A stretch of DNA of 64,000 nucleotides from Allolobophora icterica (GCA_963556255.1 OY744609.1:25982358-26046357), one strand, 5' to 3'. Numbered from the stretch's first letter, positions 47,146-59,559 are shown. Notes: generated from the sequence alone by a model not told the origin. Made by a program: numbers and translations.

Positions 47146-47447
47146 ACGGACACATTTGGCCACATTGATTGTGCTCTTTCACTGAGCAATTAATGTCTCC
47201 TAATAAAGAGTAGCCTAATCACGAAGGCCTGTGACAGAAGACATATGACCACGTGACAAATTGTATATTTGTAGAGCACCTGTCTGTGGGTAACTCCTCA
47301 GTTATCACTATAGTCTTGTCACGGCTACAATGTCTGCCACTATATACATGTACAACTGCAACCACTATTATCAATGATATACTATCTCACTGAAAATACC
47401 ACTCCCACTACTATTATATAAAACTCCTGCTACTACTTCTCCCACAC

Positions 47448-48456
47448 TAGTGATGTGAGCGTGAAATATTTCATTTGAAATATTTCATTTCTGACAGGTT
47501 TTTTTGAAATATTTCAATGACCAAAAAAAACAAAAAAAACAACATGTTTTGAAGTATTGGATGCACACAAATTGACACAATGTCTTGAGTTGGACCAATG
47601 ATGATGATAATGATAATGACAAAGACGGTGACAATGTCGATGATGAAGGCCATGAAAACTATGATGACAGTGACGATGCCAGTGATGATGATGACAGTGA
47701 CACTGACAGTTATGATGATAGAGACAATGATGATGTTGACGATGACAACAAAGATGATGACATGGACGATGATGAATAACAATGAGGAAATCTTGTAACT
47801 GACAGATTTTAGCAGTATAATTACTATTAATGATGGTTTACTCTGTCTGACTGATAGTACTATTTATGTTTGTGTTCTAAGTTGTATTCTTAGAACTTTT
47901 TGTAAAATTTTGTTCGCCGGATTATTATTGAGTCTAGTTGACATAGTATTTGTGATTTATAATTTGTCTTGTAAAGTCACTAAAGTGTTTCGAATTCTAT
48001 ACGATTGACTGTGTCCTAGGCTAGCCTCCTAGGCTAGCAGAATTTAGCTAAAATCACATTTATTTCATTTATGACAAAACAAGTGATTTATAATAAATGT
48101 TAAGCATAACAATGAACAATAACATCTACTTTATTAGATCAAACTGTAATTTGTGACATTTGGTGAATAAAATATGTTTTTCAACATATAATGTAACTCT
48201 CATAAAAGTCATTCTTAAAAACAGGTAATTAGAAATAAATTGAGTATCTCGAGGATGGTCATCACTAACACAATAATGCATATAATATGTAATATGAGAG
48301 AAATAAATAAACTGTTATTATGGTTGTAATTAGTTGTAAAATGTAAAAAAAAACTAATTTCAAATGTTTCAAAGGAAACTGAAATATTTCAAATAAAACT
48401 GAAATATTTCATTGAAATATTTCAACGCCAAAAAAACATGATTTTTTACATCTCTA
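47448..48456. mobile_element. hAT-like non-autonomous transposon (1,009 bp)
   Basis: Flanked by a perfect 8-bp duplication TCCCACAC (47440-47447, 48457-48464). Ends TAGTGATGTGA and TACATCTCTA are imperfect inverted copies. Six copies of the palindrome TGAAATATTTCA (or one-base variants) are clustered just inside the two ends, three per side. The interior is a GAT-rich low-complexity tract and AT-rich sequence without a transposase. Confidence 0.88.
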
Positions 48457-48589
48457 TCCCACACTGACACTACAACTGATGTTGTTGCCTGTGTTGTTGC
48501 CATTGTTGTTGTTGCTGCTGCTTCTGAATCTGTTGTCGTTTCTGTCATTAGTTGGCTAACAAAATCATTAGCATAGCCATCCTATCTCT

Positions 48590-48775
48590 GCTGTCGCGGG
48601 CCCATCCCTATGGAACTCTCTTGCCTTGGCACTGCGTGGGACTCTACTTGCTCGATTCTCTCTCTCGTTTAAAGTCTTTTCTGTTTCCGCGAGGCTGACA
48701 CTGAGAGCGCCTCTGAATAGTTCTCACTGTGACAGGCGTTTTATAAATTCCCAGATACCGTACCATACCATACCA
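48590..48775 (+). mobile_element. CR1/L2-like LINE 3' tail
   Basis: End of the reverse transcriptase frame (WNSLALALRGTLLARFSLSF KVFSVSARL), then GAGAGCGCCTCTGAATAG, GACAGGCGTTTTATAAAT and (CATAC)n. Confidence 0.75.
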
Positions 48776-49110
48776 TCTTCGTCAACCCAACCATTTGCTC
48801 AACCTGCTCCTCTTCCATCCTAGCACTTTTCCACCCTTTCATCACCTCATCACTAAAATTCGGAAATCGCTCCATAGCCATAGCTGTTCTGCCTATATGC
48901 AATAAACTCCCGCCAGAATTACGCCAGATTATCCGATTCGCACTAAACATAACTGCACTTCTGGCTATTTCTGCAAAGGGCTTTCACTCAAACCTGAAAA
49001 CACTCTTCTTATTCCACAAATCCTGTCCTGATTCTTCCTCTTCATAATTACCTCTCTCGCCTCTCCAAATCCAGACACCATCCACTGTCTCATTGTCTGC
49101 ATGCCTGATC
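48776..49110 (+). mobile_element. Degraded LINE 3' fragment
   Basis: Related to 480-770. Contains LPPELRQIIRFALN-like and GFHSNLKTLFLFHKS-like segments. Confidence 0.4.
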
Positions 49111-49194
49111 CTTCGATCGTGACCCGGAACCTGTTCCGACCTTCCCTGTCTCTATCGATTCTCTTTTAATTGAGCGTCTGTCCATAAACCGGTT

Positions 49195-49765
49195 CCCACG
49201 ACTCAGCTTTCACGGCGCTCTAAAGCAATCTCCAGATTACGATTATAAATACGGAGACAACACGCTCTAAAGTTGCGCTTAACCACTGCTCTAAGAGGCA
49301 GTCAGTGCGGCCATCTACAGTGTCACAAATCTGGCTCTAAAACCTGCAATAAATCCGAATCGACAATCAAATTCGCATCTGAACAAATCTCGCTGCTTAA
49401 TCGACTGTTACGGACGCGGTCGCCAAGCGAGCGTTCGCTAAACACGCTAAGGGCGGTGCTCAAAGGCGACCGATTTGCGAGCACATTTCTAACGCTAATG
49501 AAATCAATAAATCGCAAACCGAGCGCCTGCCTCTTAATGCATTTCGGCGAAACAAGTCGACCAGTAATAAGAACGCCTCCGTGCGTTCATCAACTATTCC
49601 TCACACAGCCTTCCGGAAGAAATGAGGATTTCCGGCCAGCGAAAAATTGGCCCGGCTTCATCAGAAACCCATAAATGGAGCTCACAAAGCCATTTCCAGC
49701 GCTCGCTGCGTTTGCTTAAGCAACTGCCGCGACTGCTTAAGCCAACGCTAATATGTTTCAGTCGG
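49195..49765. promoter_or_regulatory. CpG-retaining non-coding block (candidate regulatory element)
   Basis: CpG-dense (CGGACGCGGTCGCCAAGCGA, AAAGGCGACCGATTTGCGAG) with recurring GCTCTAAAG, CGCTAA and GCTTAAGC words. The open frames on both strands match nothing known and lack a clear start context. Regulatory role is only a guess. Confidence 0.3.
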
Positions 49766-49772
49766 TCGGATC

Positions 49773-49773
<1 letters not shown>

Positions 49774-49832
<59 letters not shown>
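49774..49832. repeat. (TA)n microsatellite
   Basis: Pure TA tract of about 55 bp. Confidence 0.95.
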
Positions 49833-49837
<5 letters not shown>

Positions 49838-51339
49838 AAAATGAGCGAGTGCAGTTAACTGGAGCACGGCTAAAAGTATGAATGGATGAACGGACATGAA
49901 TAACGCTGTGCATAATTCTTCATCACAATAATTAAGTTTATTTCGTCGTCGTCGTCGTCATCATCATCATCAACATCATCATTAATAGCAGCAGCTGCAG
50001 TAGCAACATAACATAACATCAATAACTAATACATAAAATTAGTAAGTTGTTTATTTAAAGCACTTATTAAGCGTGTACAGTCGGTTAAGCTGAATCCGAG
50101 GCGCGAATAAATGCTTGCCAGGGCCCAAGATCGAGGACCCAAGCATAGGCCGGAGTCAACTCCGAGTCTTTCTTGACGGTAGTTTAAACGAACACAACAA
50201 AATCCTCTGTCGAAAGAAACATAAGGTGAGCTTCCAACATGAACGAAACGTACGAATGTCTCCTGAGTGATATATTTCAAAAGCACCTTTTCTTTTCCAA
50301 CCCTTTCAACGGCTCAGAAAGTGTCGAACGAAGCCACAGGTCAAACCCCAATTGCCCCATTTAGTTCGGAAGGGGGGGGGAAGAAGTTAATCCGTTTAAC
50401 CCTTCGGCCAAGACAATCCGACCATGTAAAGAGAGTTTGAATTTTCCTGTCTAATGAATGCGCCAAGTCGTGCAGACCCCTTGAGCAAACAGCGAACACT
50501 CTTCGCCTCTCATCCACCAGAAGAACCTCTAAGCCGCTTATTGGACGACCCGGTTGATGCAGCAGCTTCGGGTTTCGACTTAGACAACATTCCCAAAGGT
50601 AAATGTATGGATACGTCAGACACTAATGTAGCCACGATGTCCATCAGACTTCCGACATTTAATACGTTGGCTTCGTCGTCCGCCATTTCAGGAGTCGTCT
50701 CTTATATTCTGTGTGTCGTCTGCCATTTCTGTGCATTGTCCCTCAATTCAGAGGAGCATCATCCGCCATTTTGTGCGTCCTCTGGCCTAATACCATTTAC
50801 TGCATCAATCGTAATTGTTTGCGTGTTGTTCGCCATTTTGTGTCTGGTAAAAAAGCACTTGCTGTCGGATATTATGCTGGTCCTTTGATATAATTACAGA
50901 AAACTATAGATGTCTGGCGACAGACTACAACGACTGCTTTAACAGCAGAAGAATTACGTCTGAAGCGTTCTAGCCACACTGGTGTCTGCTCTTAGCAGAC
51001 ATTACTTTATGGAAAGGCATGCTTTGCCTGCTGGGCAACAAGACTGGAAGATGGAAGAGTTGAAAGAGAAGGACCGAGCAGGAAGACGAGAAGGGAAATG
51101 CAGTGAAACAGGATCTGAAGATGAGACAAGGATCAAGATCTAGAAAAGGTTGAGGCATTGCTATGATGAAAAAATGGGTTAACATACAGCGCACGAGGAC
51201 CGGATCATTCAGCCTTATGTCTCGCCGCAAGCGGTCTATCTGTCTGTCTGACTGCCTGCTTGCCACTGTCTGTCTGTCTGTCTGATGTGTCTTTGTGTCT
51301 GTCACTTTGTCTATCTGTTGTCTGTCTGACTGTCTCTTC

Positions 51340-51475
51340 TTCGAGACTCGTCCATCGCTTTCATCTCTGCTCTTAAGACTGTTCTCTTTTGCCGGGGTTG
51401 GACTGGGAGCACCTCTGAATAGTTTCCTTGAAGGGGCGCTATATAAACGCTCAGCTGATTGATTGATTAATGTCA
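51340..51475 (+). mobile_element. CR1/L2-type LINE 3' tail
   Basis: SSALKTVLFCRGWTGSTSE-like ORF end, then CTGGGAGCACCTCTGAATAG, AAGGGGCGCTATATAAACG and (GATT)n. Confidence 0.7.
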
Positions 51476-52404
51476 CTGTCACTCTGCCTGTCTCAATCTA
51501 TCTGTCTGCCTGTCCTTCATTCATCAATTCCTTAATTAATTCATATATTCGTTTTTAATTAAGTAAAACAAAACGTCCATTCATTGATCCATTTATTCAG
51601 AGCATAACCACAGCATCCCTTAAAGCTACCTACTCCGAAATTTACCATACATTACATTAGTTTAAAACTACGACAGCGTCACAATAAATCAACGTAACAC
51701 ATCACAGTAAACGACTGTCACAACATAACTAAATCCAAAGATGCATCCAATGCAGACTTTGGCAGTTCCCTAAAAGCTTCCACATTCCATATGTGCAGAT
51801 CCATACACACAAACTTCTGAAAGTTCCACAAAAGACGCCACATAAATGTACGGACGCATGCAAACGTATATATACACAAACATACACACAGACCTTTGCT
51901 GTGGGTCGCTCGGCCGACCCAGCCGACCACTGTTCCTTTAGTTTTTCATGCATTCTTCCCGGTTCTGTTTCGTCTTCTGTTCAACACAAAGCAACATCGT
52001 AATTATAATCACAATGGGGCATTGTCATTAGTATAGCGCCTCCACTGGACCGTAGTTTCATCCACTGCTTAAGGACATCATGGCTGCCAAGCGTTGACGT
52101 CGAATACTTGCAGCTTCGAAATTCCGATGGAGATATGCAAGCCACAGCTTACAGAGAAGTTTACACTGACCGCTATTTAAAGCGTGGGATACAACCAGCC
52201 ATGTGTGCCTTGTCATTAAAATACATGTACGTTAAAGCAGACATACCGACGGGTGCTAACAGTGTGGCGTCTACCAATGGGGCTGGTGGGGGGGGAGACC
52301 TCCCACGATTGCTAGAAGTGACAGGTTTAACGTTCTGGATATAAACTCGAGGGTTGTTGATTTCCGATAATATATTTAATTTATGAACCATGTATGCTAT
52401 CGAA

Positions 52405-52505
52405 AACACATATATCGGGAGCGCTACTGAGTAGATTTCTTGAAGGGGCGCTATATAAGTTTATTATAGACAGACAAACAGACAGACAGGCAGACAGATA
52501 GATGG
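52405..52505 (+). mobile_element. CR1/L2-type 3' tail with (GACA)n
   Basis: TCGGGAGCGCTACTGAGTAG, GAAGGGGCGCTATATAAG and tandem ACAGACAG/ATAG units. Confidence 0.65.
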
Positions 52506-52669
52506 ATATTATCTCGGAGTAATTTACAGTTCTGAGTGACTTCTGAACCTCTTGTATCTAAGTCGGCCAGAGTGGGGAGTTTGTTCTCTCATTCGAGGTG
52601 GGGGCCACTTGGTGCGAATGTAATGACCATTACCACTATCACCATCATGGCCATCAACTACTGTGGCAA

Positions 52670-52845
<176 letters not shown>

Positions 52846-53344
52846 AGTGCAGGCGTTTCAACAACACGTTCTGGAACTCTGAACACCTGAATGAGAATCT
52901 CTCAGCTGGCCCACTGGAAACTTCTCTGGTTGTCTGATCAATTCTTGCTGATTGATGAACATTTTGTCCTTAGCGGACTACTGATTACAAATACGATGCC
53001 ATCCGTCTCTATTCCGGACTCGTCTCAAGGCCGTGAGTATAATTCTAAATTTAGTAAGAACAGATTGGACTCCAGCATTCACGTCCATTTGTGGTCAGCG
53101 CATCCAACTGGTCTTTAATTCCACCCTCTTGGCGTCGGATATCATGGCTCAGCCAGATAGCACCGAACTTTTTGGTGGATGAAAACATATTGAAAGTTCT
53201 CCTTTCATCCAGTGTTTAAAAATCTCTTGCGACTGTCAAGGTCGTCGGTGTCGACCTTAATTGTTGATATATGCCTTGAAACAATCAGTGATTACACAGA
53301 CAACGTCGATTATACAAGGTTGGTTCTGCTCCATAGGTCATCCG

Positions 53345-53425
53345 TCCTCATATGCAGAGGCTAAGAAAAATGAAGTCGCTAACACTGGCAGCCTCTCAGG
53401 GCAGTTTAATGGACTGCTCTGGAAA
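53345..53425 (+). mobile_element. SINE family 2 core fragment
   Basis: CAGAGGCTAAGAAAAATGAA GTCGCTAACACTGGCAGCCT matches the 6.7-kb copy in reverse orientation. No head retained. Confidence 0.6.
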
Positions 53426-53789
53426 ACAATCGTTTAAAGGTGGCAAAGGCCATACGAGTACACAGCAGTTAACATCTTTACGGCTGCCAGAGCCTTTGCC
53501 ATCGACCGTTACTGTCAGATCACAAGTTGTTTCAGCAAAATATACCAAAAGCAGCGCTGGGAACAGAATGCCTGGAGCCCCACCATATTACAGTGTTTGC
53601 TACAATCGAAAGTAGGCCTAACTAGAGGCGACATCTCTGGTGCGGAAGGAGAGGCGACAGTGAAGAAAGACTTAGAACAAGAACTGGTCTTCATCAACGG
53701 AAAGACAGCAATTCTGCGTTATGCAACGTCTTAAATGGTGCAACACAAGGCAAATGTTCGACACGAACAACCTTTGGATAATGGCGGCA

Positions 53790-54065
53790 GGATAAAAACA
53801 TGGTTTAGATGGTAAGGTGATAAGAATAGGATTTAGGTGATGGCTAGGTGATAAAAATTGGGCTTAGATGATTGCAAAACGGCAAGAAAAGGATTTAGAT
53901 GAGAGGCATGGTATAAAAATATGTTTAGATGATAGTTAGATAAGAACAGGGTTTAAAGATAATGGTTGCAGGATAAGAACAGGGTTCAGACAATGGTAAA
54001 AGATAAGAATAGGGACAGCTAAAGGATTGAAACGGGTTTAGATTTGATGGGTTTTAAATATGCTA
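53790..54065. repeat. Degenerate tandem repeat (about 45 bp)
   Basis: Six or so imperfect units of GATAAGAATAGGGTTTAGAT / GATGG type. A similar unit (TATAAAAACAGAGGTTAAAT then GATGG) occurs just after the RTE LINE at 55997-56025. Confidence 0.75.
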
Positions 54066-54213
54066 TATTACGCGACATGATTCATACATACATTTCATGA
54101 TGGCTAGTATATGCAACCTATGGTTTGAAGTTTGAACAACGGTTAAATGACAAAGCAGAAGTAGACGTGATGACAAGATAAGAAAAGAGTTTATATTAAG
54201 GTTATAGTATAAA

Positions 54214-55986
54214 ATACATCTAAACGAATTATGCAAAGAAATGGAAGACGAGGGAAGGAAGGGACGAACCAAGGAAATGTTCTCAAAAGTAAAGACAATC
54301 ACGGGAAAATTTGCACCTAGAATGGGCTCAATGAAGGCAGGAGATGGAAATGTAATCTGCGATGAAGAAGGGATAAAGCATAGATGGAGAGAATACACGG
54401 AGGAGTTGTATAGGGAAGACAAACGAGTCAAAAAAGAACAAATTGACGTAACAGAGTATGAAAAGGAACCGGAGGTCATGGAAGCGGAGGTAGAATGGGC
54501 AATCAGACAACTCAAGGACAATAAGGCACCCGGTCAAGATGGGATACCTATAGAACTGATAAAAGCAGGGGATGATGCGATGATAAAAACAATAACAAAA
54601 TTGTGCAATCAAATATGGGCAACTGGAGAATGGCCGGAGGACTGGAAGAAGTCGATCTTTATACCTATATTCAAGAAAGGAGATGCGAGGGAGTGTGAAA
54701 ATTATAGGACGATAGCAATGATATCACACACTAGTAAAATATTACTGAAAATAATTCACAAAAGAATGGAAGGCACAATTGAAAGAGAACTTCCGGTGAA
54801 CCAGGCAGGGTTTAGGAAATCTCGTGGAACTCGAGACCATATAGCCAACATGAGGTGGATAATGGAGAGACAAAGGGAGTATGGACAGGAGGTTCACATC
54901 TGTTTCATTGACTATAGCAAGGCATTCGACTGCATTAACCATGATTTAATGTGGAAAACCCTGCTTGAAATGGGAATTCCGAAACACCTGATAATGTTAC
55001 TAAAGGGTTTATATGAAGACCAGATAGCGGTGATAAGAACAGAATACGGAGACACTGACAATTTCAGAATCAAGAAAGGAGTGAGGCAGGGATGCATCTT
55101 GTCTCCATTCCTGTTTAATCTATATGCTGAAAGAATAATGAGAAAGGCAGAACTGGAGGGGGCAATTGAGGGAGTAAAAATTGCTGGAAAGACACTGAAT
55201 AACCTTAGATACGCAGATGACACAACATTAATGGCAAAAAGAAAAGAGGATCTGGCAGAACTGATAAGAAGGGTCAGGAGAGAAAGTGAAAAAGCTGGTT
55301 TATACTTCAACATAAAGAAGACAAAGGTCATGACAACAGCAGATTGGGATAGTTTTGAGATAGACGGAGAGGAAATAGAGGTGGTAGAAAGCTTCACATT
55401 CCTAGGATCACTGGTTGGAAAGGAGGGAAAGTGTGATCCAGAAATAAAACGAAGGATTGCTATAGGGAAAGCTGCAATGACCGGACTGGAAAAGATATGG
55501 AAAGACAAACATGTGAGCATAGAAACCAAAAAAAGGCTCGTGAGAGCACTAATCTTTCCTACGGTACTGTACGGTTGCGAGACGTGGACAATGACAAAGA
55601 ACATGGAAAATAAGGTTAACGCTTGTGAAATGTGGATATGGAGGAAGATGCTGAGAATATCTTGGACTGAGAAAAGAACGAACGAATCAATACGAGAGGA
55701 GATTGGAGTTGAGAATGAAGAGTCGTTAAAACAAACTGCGACAAGAATGAAGCTAAGGTTCTTTGGACATGTTATGCGATCTGATGGTCTGGAGAAGGAA
55801 ATGATGCTGGCGTGCGGTGAGGGGAGGAGAAGACTGGGTCGCCCAAGGAGGAGATGGATGGATGAGATACAAGATGTAACTGGCATGAATTTGGCGGAAT
55901 TGAGAGACTTGTCATCGAATAGGAGACGGTGGAGTGTGTTCACCAGGACGATCGCTAGAGCTTCACGAGCTGACAGCACAAGGTGA
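54214..55986 (+). mobile_element. RTE-like LINE, reverse transcriptase ORF (5' truncated)
   Basis: A 581-codon frame from the ATG at 54241 (open since about 54214) covers the whole reverse-transcriptase domain of an RTE/BovB-type retrotransposon. Visible blocks: linker MFSKVKTITGKFAPRMGSMK, fingers NKAPGQDGIPIELI and VFIPI-like IFIPIFKKGDA, RTIAMIS, QAGFRKSRGTRDHIAN, palm CFIDYSKAFDCINHD, KGVRQGCILSPFLFNLYAE, catalytic LRYADDTTLMA, and C-terminal VLYGCETWTMTK, FGHVMRSDGLEK and LGRPRRRWMDEI. No stops or shifts. The N-terminal AP-type endonuclease is absent upstream, so the copy is probably not autonomous. Confidence 0.95.
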
Positions 55987-56029
55987 CAAGGTGAGTATAA
56001 AAACAGAGGTTAAATGATGGCTTAAACAA

Positions 56030-58280
56030 ACTGTGGTGGTGAGGGAGAAGACTAGCCACCTGCCGTCATCGCTAACACTTCATACTCTTGGCTGCTTCTT
56101 CGGTTCTGTCAAAGGATTCTTCTTCCTCCTCTGCTTAGTCTTCCTCTTTAAACTCTTCATCTTTAAAGCACATGTAATTATAAATAAAAATGACATCTGC
56201 GAAGGGTATCTTCTTTCAACTCAGCATGTCGGCCTCAAAGTAATTAGTAAAACTTGTACAACAATTTGAAGTTTCTGTGAAAATTCTTTAAGACTTTCCT
56301 AAATGAAAAGACAAGTAATGCTATCACATTTCTCTCAAACGCACAGCACGTATACCGTATATCAATTGGCCTGCGAAAACACAGCAATTTGCTTATATAC
56401 TCCAATTAGCACAGCACGTACCCCAATAACGCACGAAAGACCTCATCCACTTTAGCTCCTAACATCCTCGTTGTAAGCCTTCCTACAATTAAGCTTAATG
56501 TTCTCCAGCAGCAACTCTTTCATTAGCAATGCCATCCAACGACGCTATTCGAGGAGATAACATGATCCTGCGAGGAGATAACATGATCCTGCGAGGAGAT
56601 AACATGATCCGATCACACCAACATTCACCTACGGATTCCAAACAATCGTCCGTAAGATATCAATCACCATACCAGTCAATTCTTCAAAAGGTTTAAATTA
56701 ATTATTCATAACATATCAATCAATTAATTATCTCCAAGTTCTCTAAAGGGTCTCAACATATTCTCTTCACAGCATCTATGAAGACTCTGCAAGTTTCAAT
56801 CAATTTTCACCACAATGGACCAATCTATTCTTCAAAAAGACTCAATAAATTCTACACAGACTTAAGACCACCTATACCGTTATGACAAGCTGTCACTCAA
56901 CTGTCAAAAGCTTTAGGTCAATCCTAGTCGAAATCAATCCTATGAGGGCTTGTTCGCAGAGTGCAATCCTGGCGTTAATCCAAACTAATCTTCAATAAGG
57001 TATTGTCAGAGTTCACAAAAGATTAACTTTTCAGGTTCCAACTACTGTTCTGCTCTAATCCAAAGACTTGATCACGCTTGCGGAACCAGTACAGTCAACA
57101 ACTACGTCGAAAACTCTTAACTCAAAAATAGGAAGACCAGTGCACTTATATATTATCTGGTCGTTTTTCTTTTGAGAATGAATTCTTGGTACTCCAAACG
57201 ATACTAGACTTTAAAACAACGACGAGTGCCTCAAGCACATGAACGATGCTCGTATATATGAAGCCACCAAGGAACTCCACAGGTAGAACCTAAACATATA
57301 GCAACAAACGAATTCTCCATCGATCAAGTTGGGCCGTTGAAATGTTTAAAGTGCGGCCTAACAGGTAAGACAGACGACAATTAAGCATTCTTGAATAATT
57401 AATAAAACTCAGGTGGTTGCAGATCAGCCAGGCCATTAGATCCTCCGTAAACGGAGATGTCCGCTGACTAAGCTATAAGTTACAAGTACGTCCTACCCTC
57501 ACGCTATTTTACCTGACTTCGACCTATACAGTGATTCTCGAAACTCATTAATACCGGATCAATCAGCTGGAATTTCCGCATGACTCAACAACCGTCTGAC
57601 AACACACACTAAAACCATGCATAAAATTAGGCCATCTCCAACTGCCGCTGTGGAAACGACGCTAGCAAGCACAGCGAAGGCACGTCGAATGTTAATTCAG
57701 CTGTTCACTGGCCAAAAGCATACAGAGGTGCAAGTGGATCAGCGCCATGTTTCTTCATGACCTCATTTAGTTATTTCATTATTACCTCTGTTGATTCCTC
57801 AGATTTCTTCGAGATTTTTCTAGTTTCTTAGATTATGCATGACCTATTTTAGCTCCCATGATTTCTCCATGACCTGGTTTAGTTTCCAGATTTCTGCTGA
57901 CCCTTTATCCTTTCGCAGTTCATTAGATAACCCTTATCCTTATATCAGGAGAAGCAGGATTATGGTAATGATGCAGGAGGAAGCCACTAAAGATAGTGAG
58001 GAAGAGGATGATGACCTTGCCAAAAGCCGTTGCTGTCGACCTTAGGCTACCTAACGACGCATTTGACATACATCCAGTAAGGCCAGGCTTCGGCAGCAGA
58101 TTATGATTTCTGACTAAGGTGTTATTGATTCATGCCATGTGCATTATGACAATAGCGCTATATAAACTATTAGATTAGATTAGGTGATAATGATAAGCCA
58201 CATTCACCTGATTATGATAGGCCACAATCAGCTAGCTCCATTATTTATTTACTCATTATTATGCACTTCTTATTAAAGTA
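56030..58280. other. Unassigned sequence
   Basis: Contains a 21-bp unit repeated three times at 56550-56611 (CGAGGAGATAACATGATCCTG) and nothing else recognised. No open frame worth calling. Confidence 0.4.
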
Positions 58281-58284
58281 CCAT

Positions 58285-58480
58285 TTATTGTATTGTATTG
58301 TATTGTATATGGGCATTTATAAAGCGCCTCTCGTGGTATAGACCATTCAGAGGTGCTCCCAGTGTGCGAGACCCCGAGAGAAAAAGCAGGATTTAAGGTG
58401 AGAAAGAGAAGAAGCAACGCTACCAGAGAGAATGGTGGTGCGGACAGAAGGAGGAAGTCGGTTTATTAATGACCAAGCAT
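58285..58480 (-). mobile_element. CR1/L2-like LINE 3' fragment
   Basis: Minus strand codes for AWSLINRLPPSVRTTILSGS and HLKSCFFSRGLAHWEHL, then GGGAGCACCTCTGAATGG, GAGAGGCGCTTTATAAATG and (TACAA)n. Confidence 0.85.
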
Positions 58481-58612
58481 CAACCGATGGCGCTGAGCAG
58501 TTCTGAGTGAAGGCTTTGCACAAGGTCCCTACACAGAAACCGTCTCTCAGAGGAGGCTCGAACTCTCTGTGTTACAGATTGAGCACTCTAACCAATCGGC
58601 TACTAGACAAAA
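58481..58612 (-). mobile_element. tRNA-derived head directly fused to LINE fragment
   Basis: Minus strand: box A-like TAGCCGATTGGTTAGAGTGC, box B-like GAGTTCGAGCCTCC, then GGGACCTTGTGCAAAGCCTT CACTC, a block like the family 1 SINE body. The LINE fragment begins at once on its 3' side. Confidence 0.7.
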
Positions 58613-58734
58613 ACTGATCTCTACAGAAGCAGCAATGATTCAAGCCACACTATTGTGTACGATGCCCATACAACACAAGTTTCACAACCCTACGAACAAA
58701 AAAGTATTCCAGATCCCGACCTTGTAACCCACAC

Positions 58735-58795
58735 ACACACATATATATATAGCTTGTAATATATATATATATATGTGTGTATATAATATATATAC
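58735..58795. repeat. (CA)n/(TA)n microsatellite
   Basis: CACACACACATATATATA with GT/TA partner tract. Confidence 0.85.
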
Positions 58796-59109
58796 AGCAA
58801 TGCACAGAGTGGCAGTCTTCATCCAATAATATGATTTCCTGGCGACCAATTGCCGAGAAACCTGATTAAATCCAAGTCCACATCTAGTGGGCGAACAGGA
58901 TCTGTAGAGGACAGACAGGTGCTGGACTAAACCTCTCCCTCCCTTTCATTGGTTCATACCATCGTCTCTCACCACTCAAGAAGATACATCTTCCAATACA
59001 TTTCACTCCTGCCCATACCAGCCTCAATCTGATCTTACACGTCCCCTATATCGATTTTGTTTCACTATCCGTCTGTGAATAAGCTGCTTTTCACGACTTT
59101 GCTTTCATT

Positions 59110-59358
59110 GTACCACGAGCCAGGACCTCTATGGCCAAAACTCGAGCCTTTTCTTACATTGGTCCTGCTCTATGGAATCAACTTCCTCCATTGACACGTG
59201 CCTCTTTATTAGCTGGTGGCCCAAGTGCCTCGTTCCGCTGTCTTAAAACCTCTTTCTATTCACTGGGTCTTTCGCACTGGGAGCGCCTCTGATTAGCGAA
59301 TACTGTGAGAGGCGCTTTATAAATGTTTAGATACAATACAATACAATACAATACAATT
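59110..59358 (+). mobile_element. CR1/L2-like LINE 3' fragment
   Basis: TKTRAFSYIGPALWNQLPPL-like segment (as written AKTRAFSYIGPALWNQLPPL), CLKTSFYSLGLSHWERL stop, GAGAGGCGCTTTATAAATG and (AATAC)n. Confidence 0.88.
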
Positions 59359-59559
59359 GGGTGCTGCAAAATTCTCGACATTACGATGACGATATGTCCA
59401 TATGCTCCACTTATTCACAGCCACTGAAGATATATTACCACCCCCCCCCCCCCCATGCTCCCATACACTTTTCTCATGACCACAGGCCTACGCCGAACTG
59501 CTTCAGAATATCCGCCACTGACGATACAGTTTCATGTGCACACACTGACACACAGTGTC

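Noticed and set aside
47585..47779. Asp-rich 64-aa frame as an acidic protein
   Set aside because: GAT-rich low-complexity interior of a hAT-like element.
54912..55979. 355-aa minus-strand open frame
   Set aside because: Antisense shadow of the RTE reverse transcriptase, whose plus-strand motifs are unambiguous.
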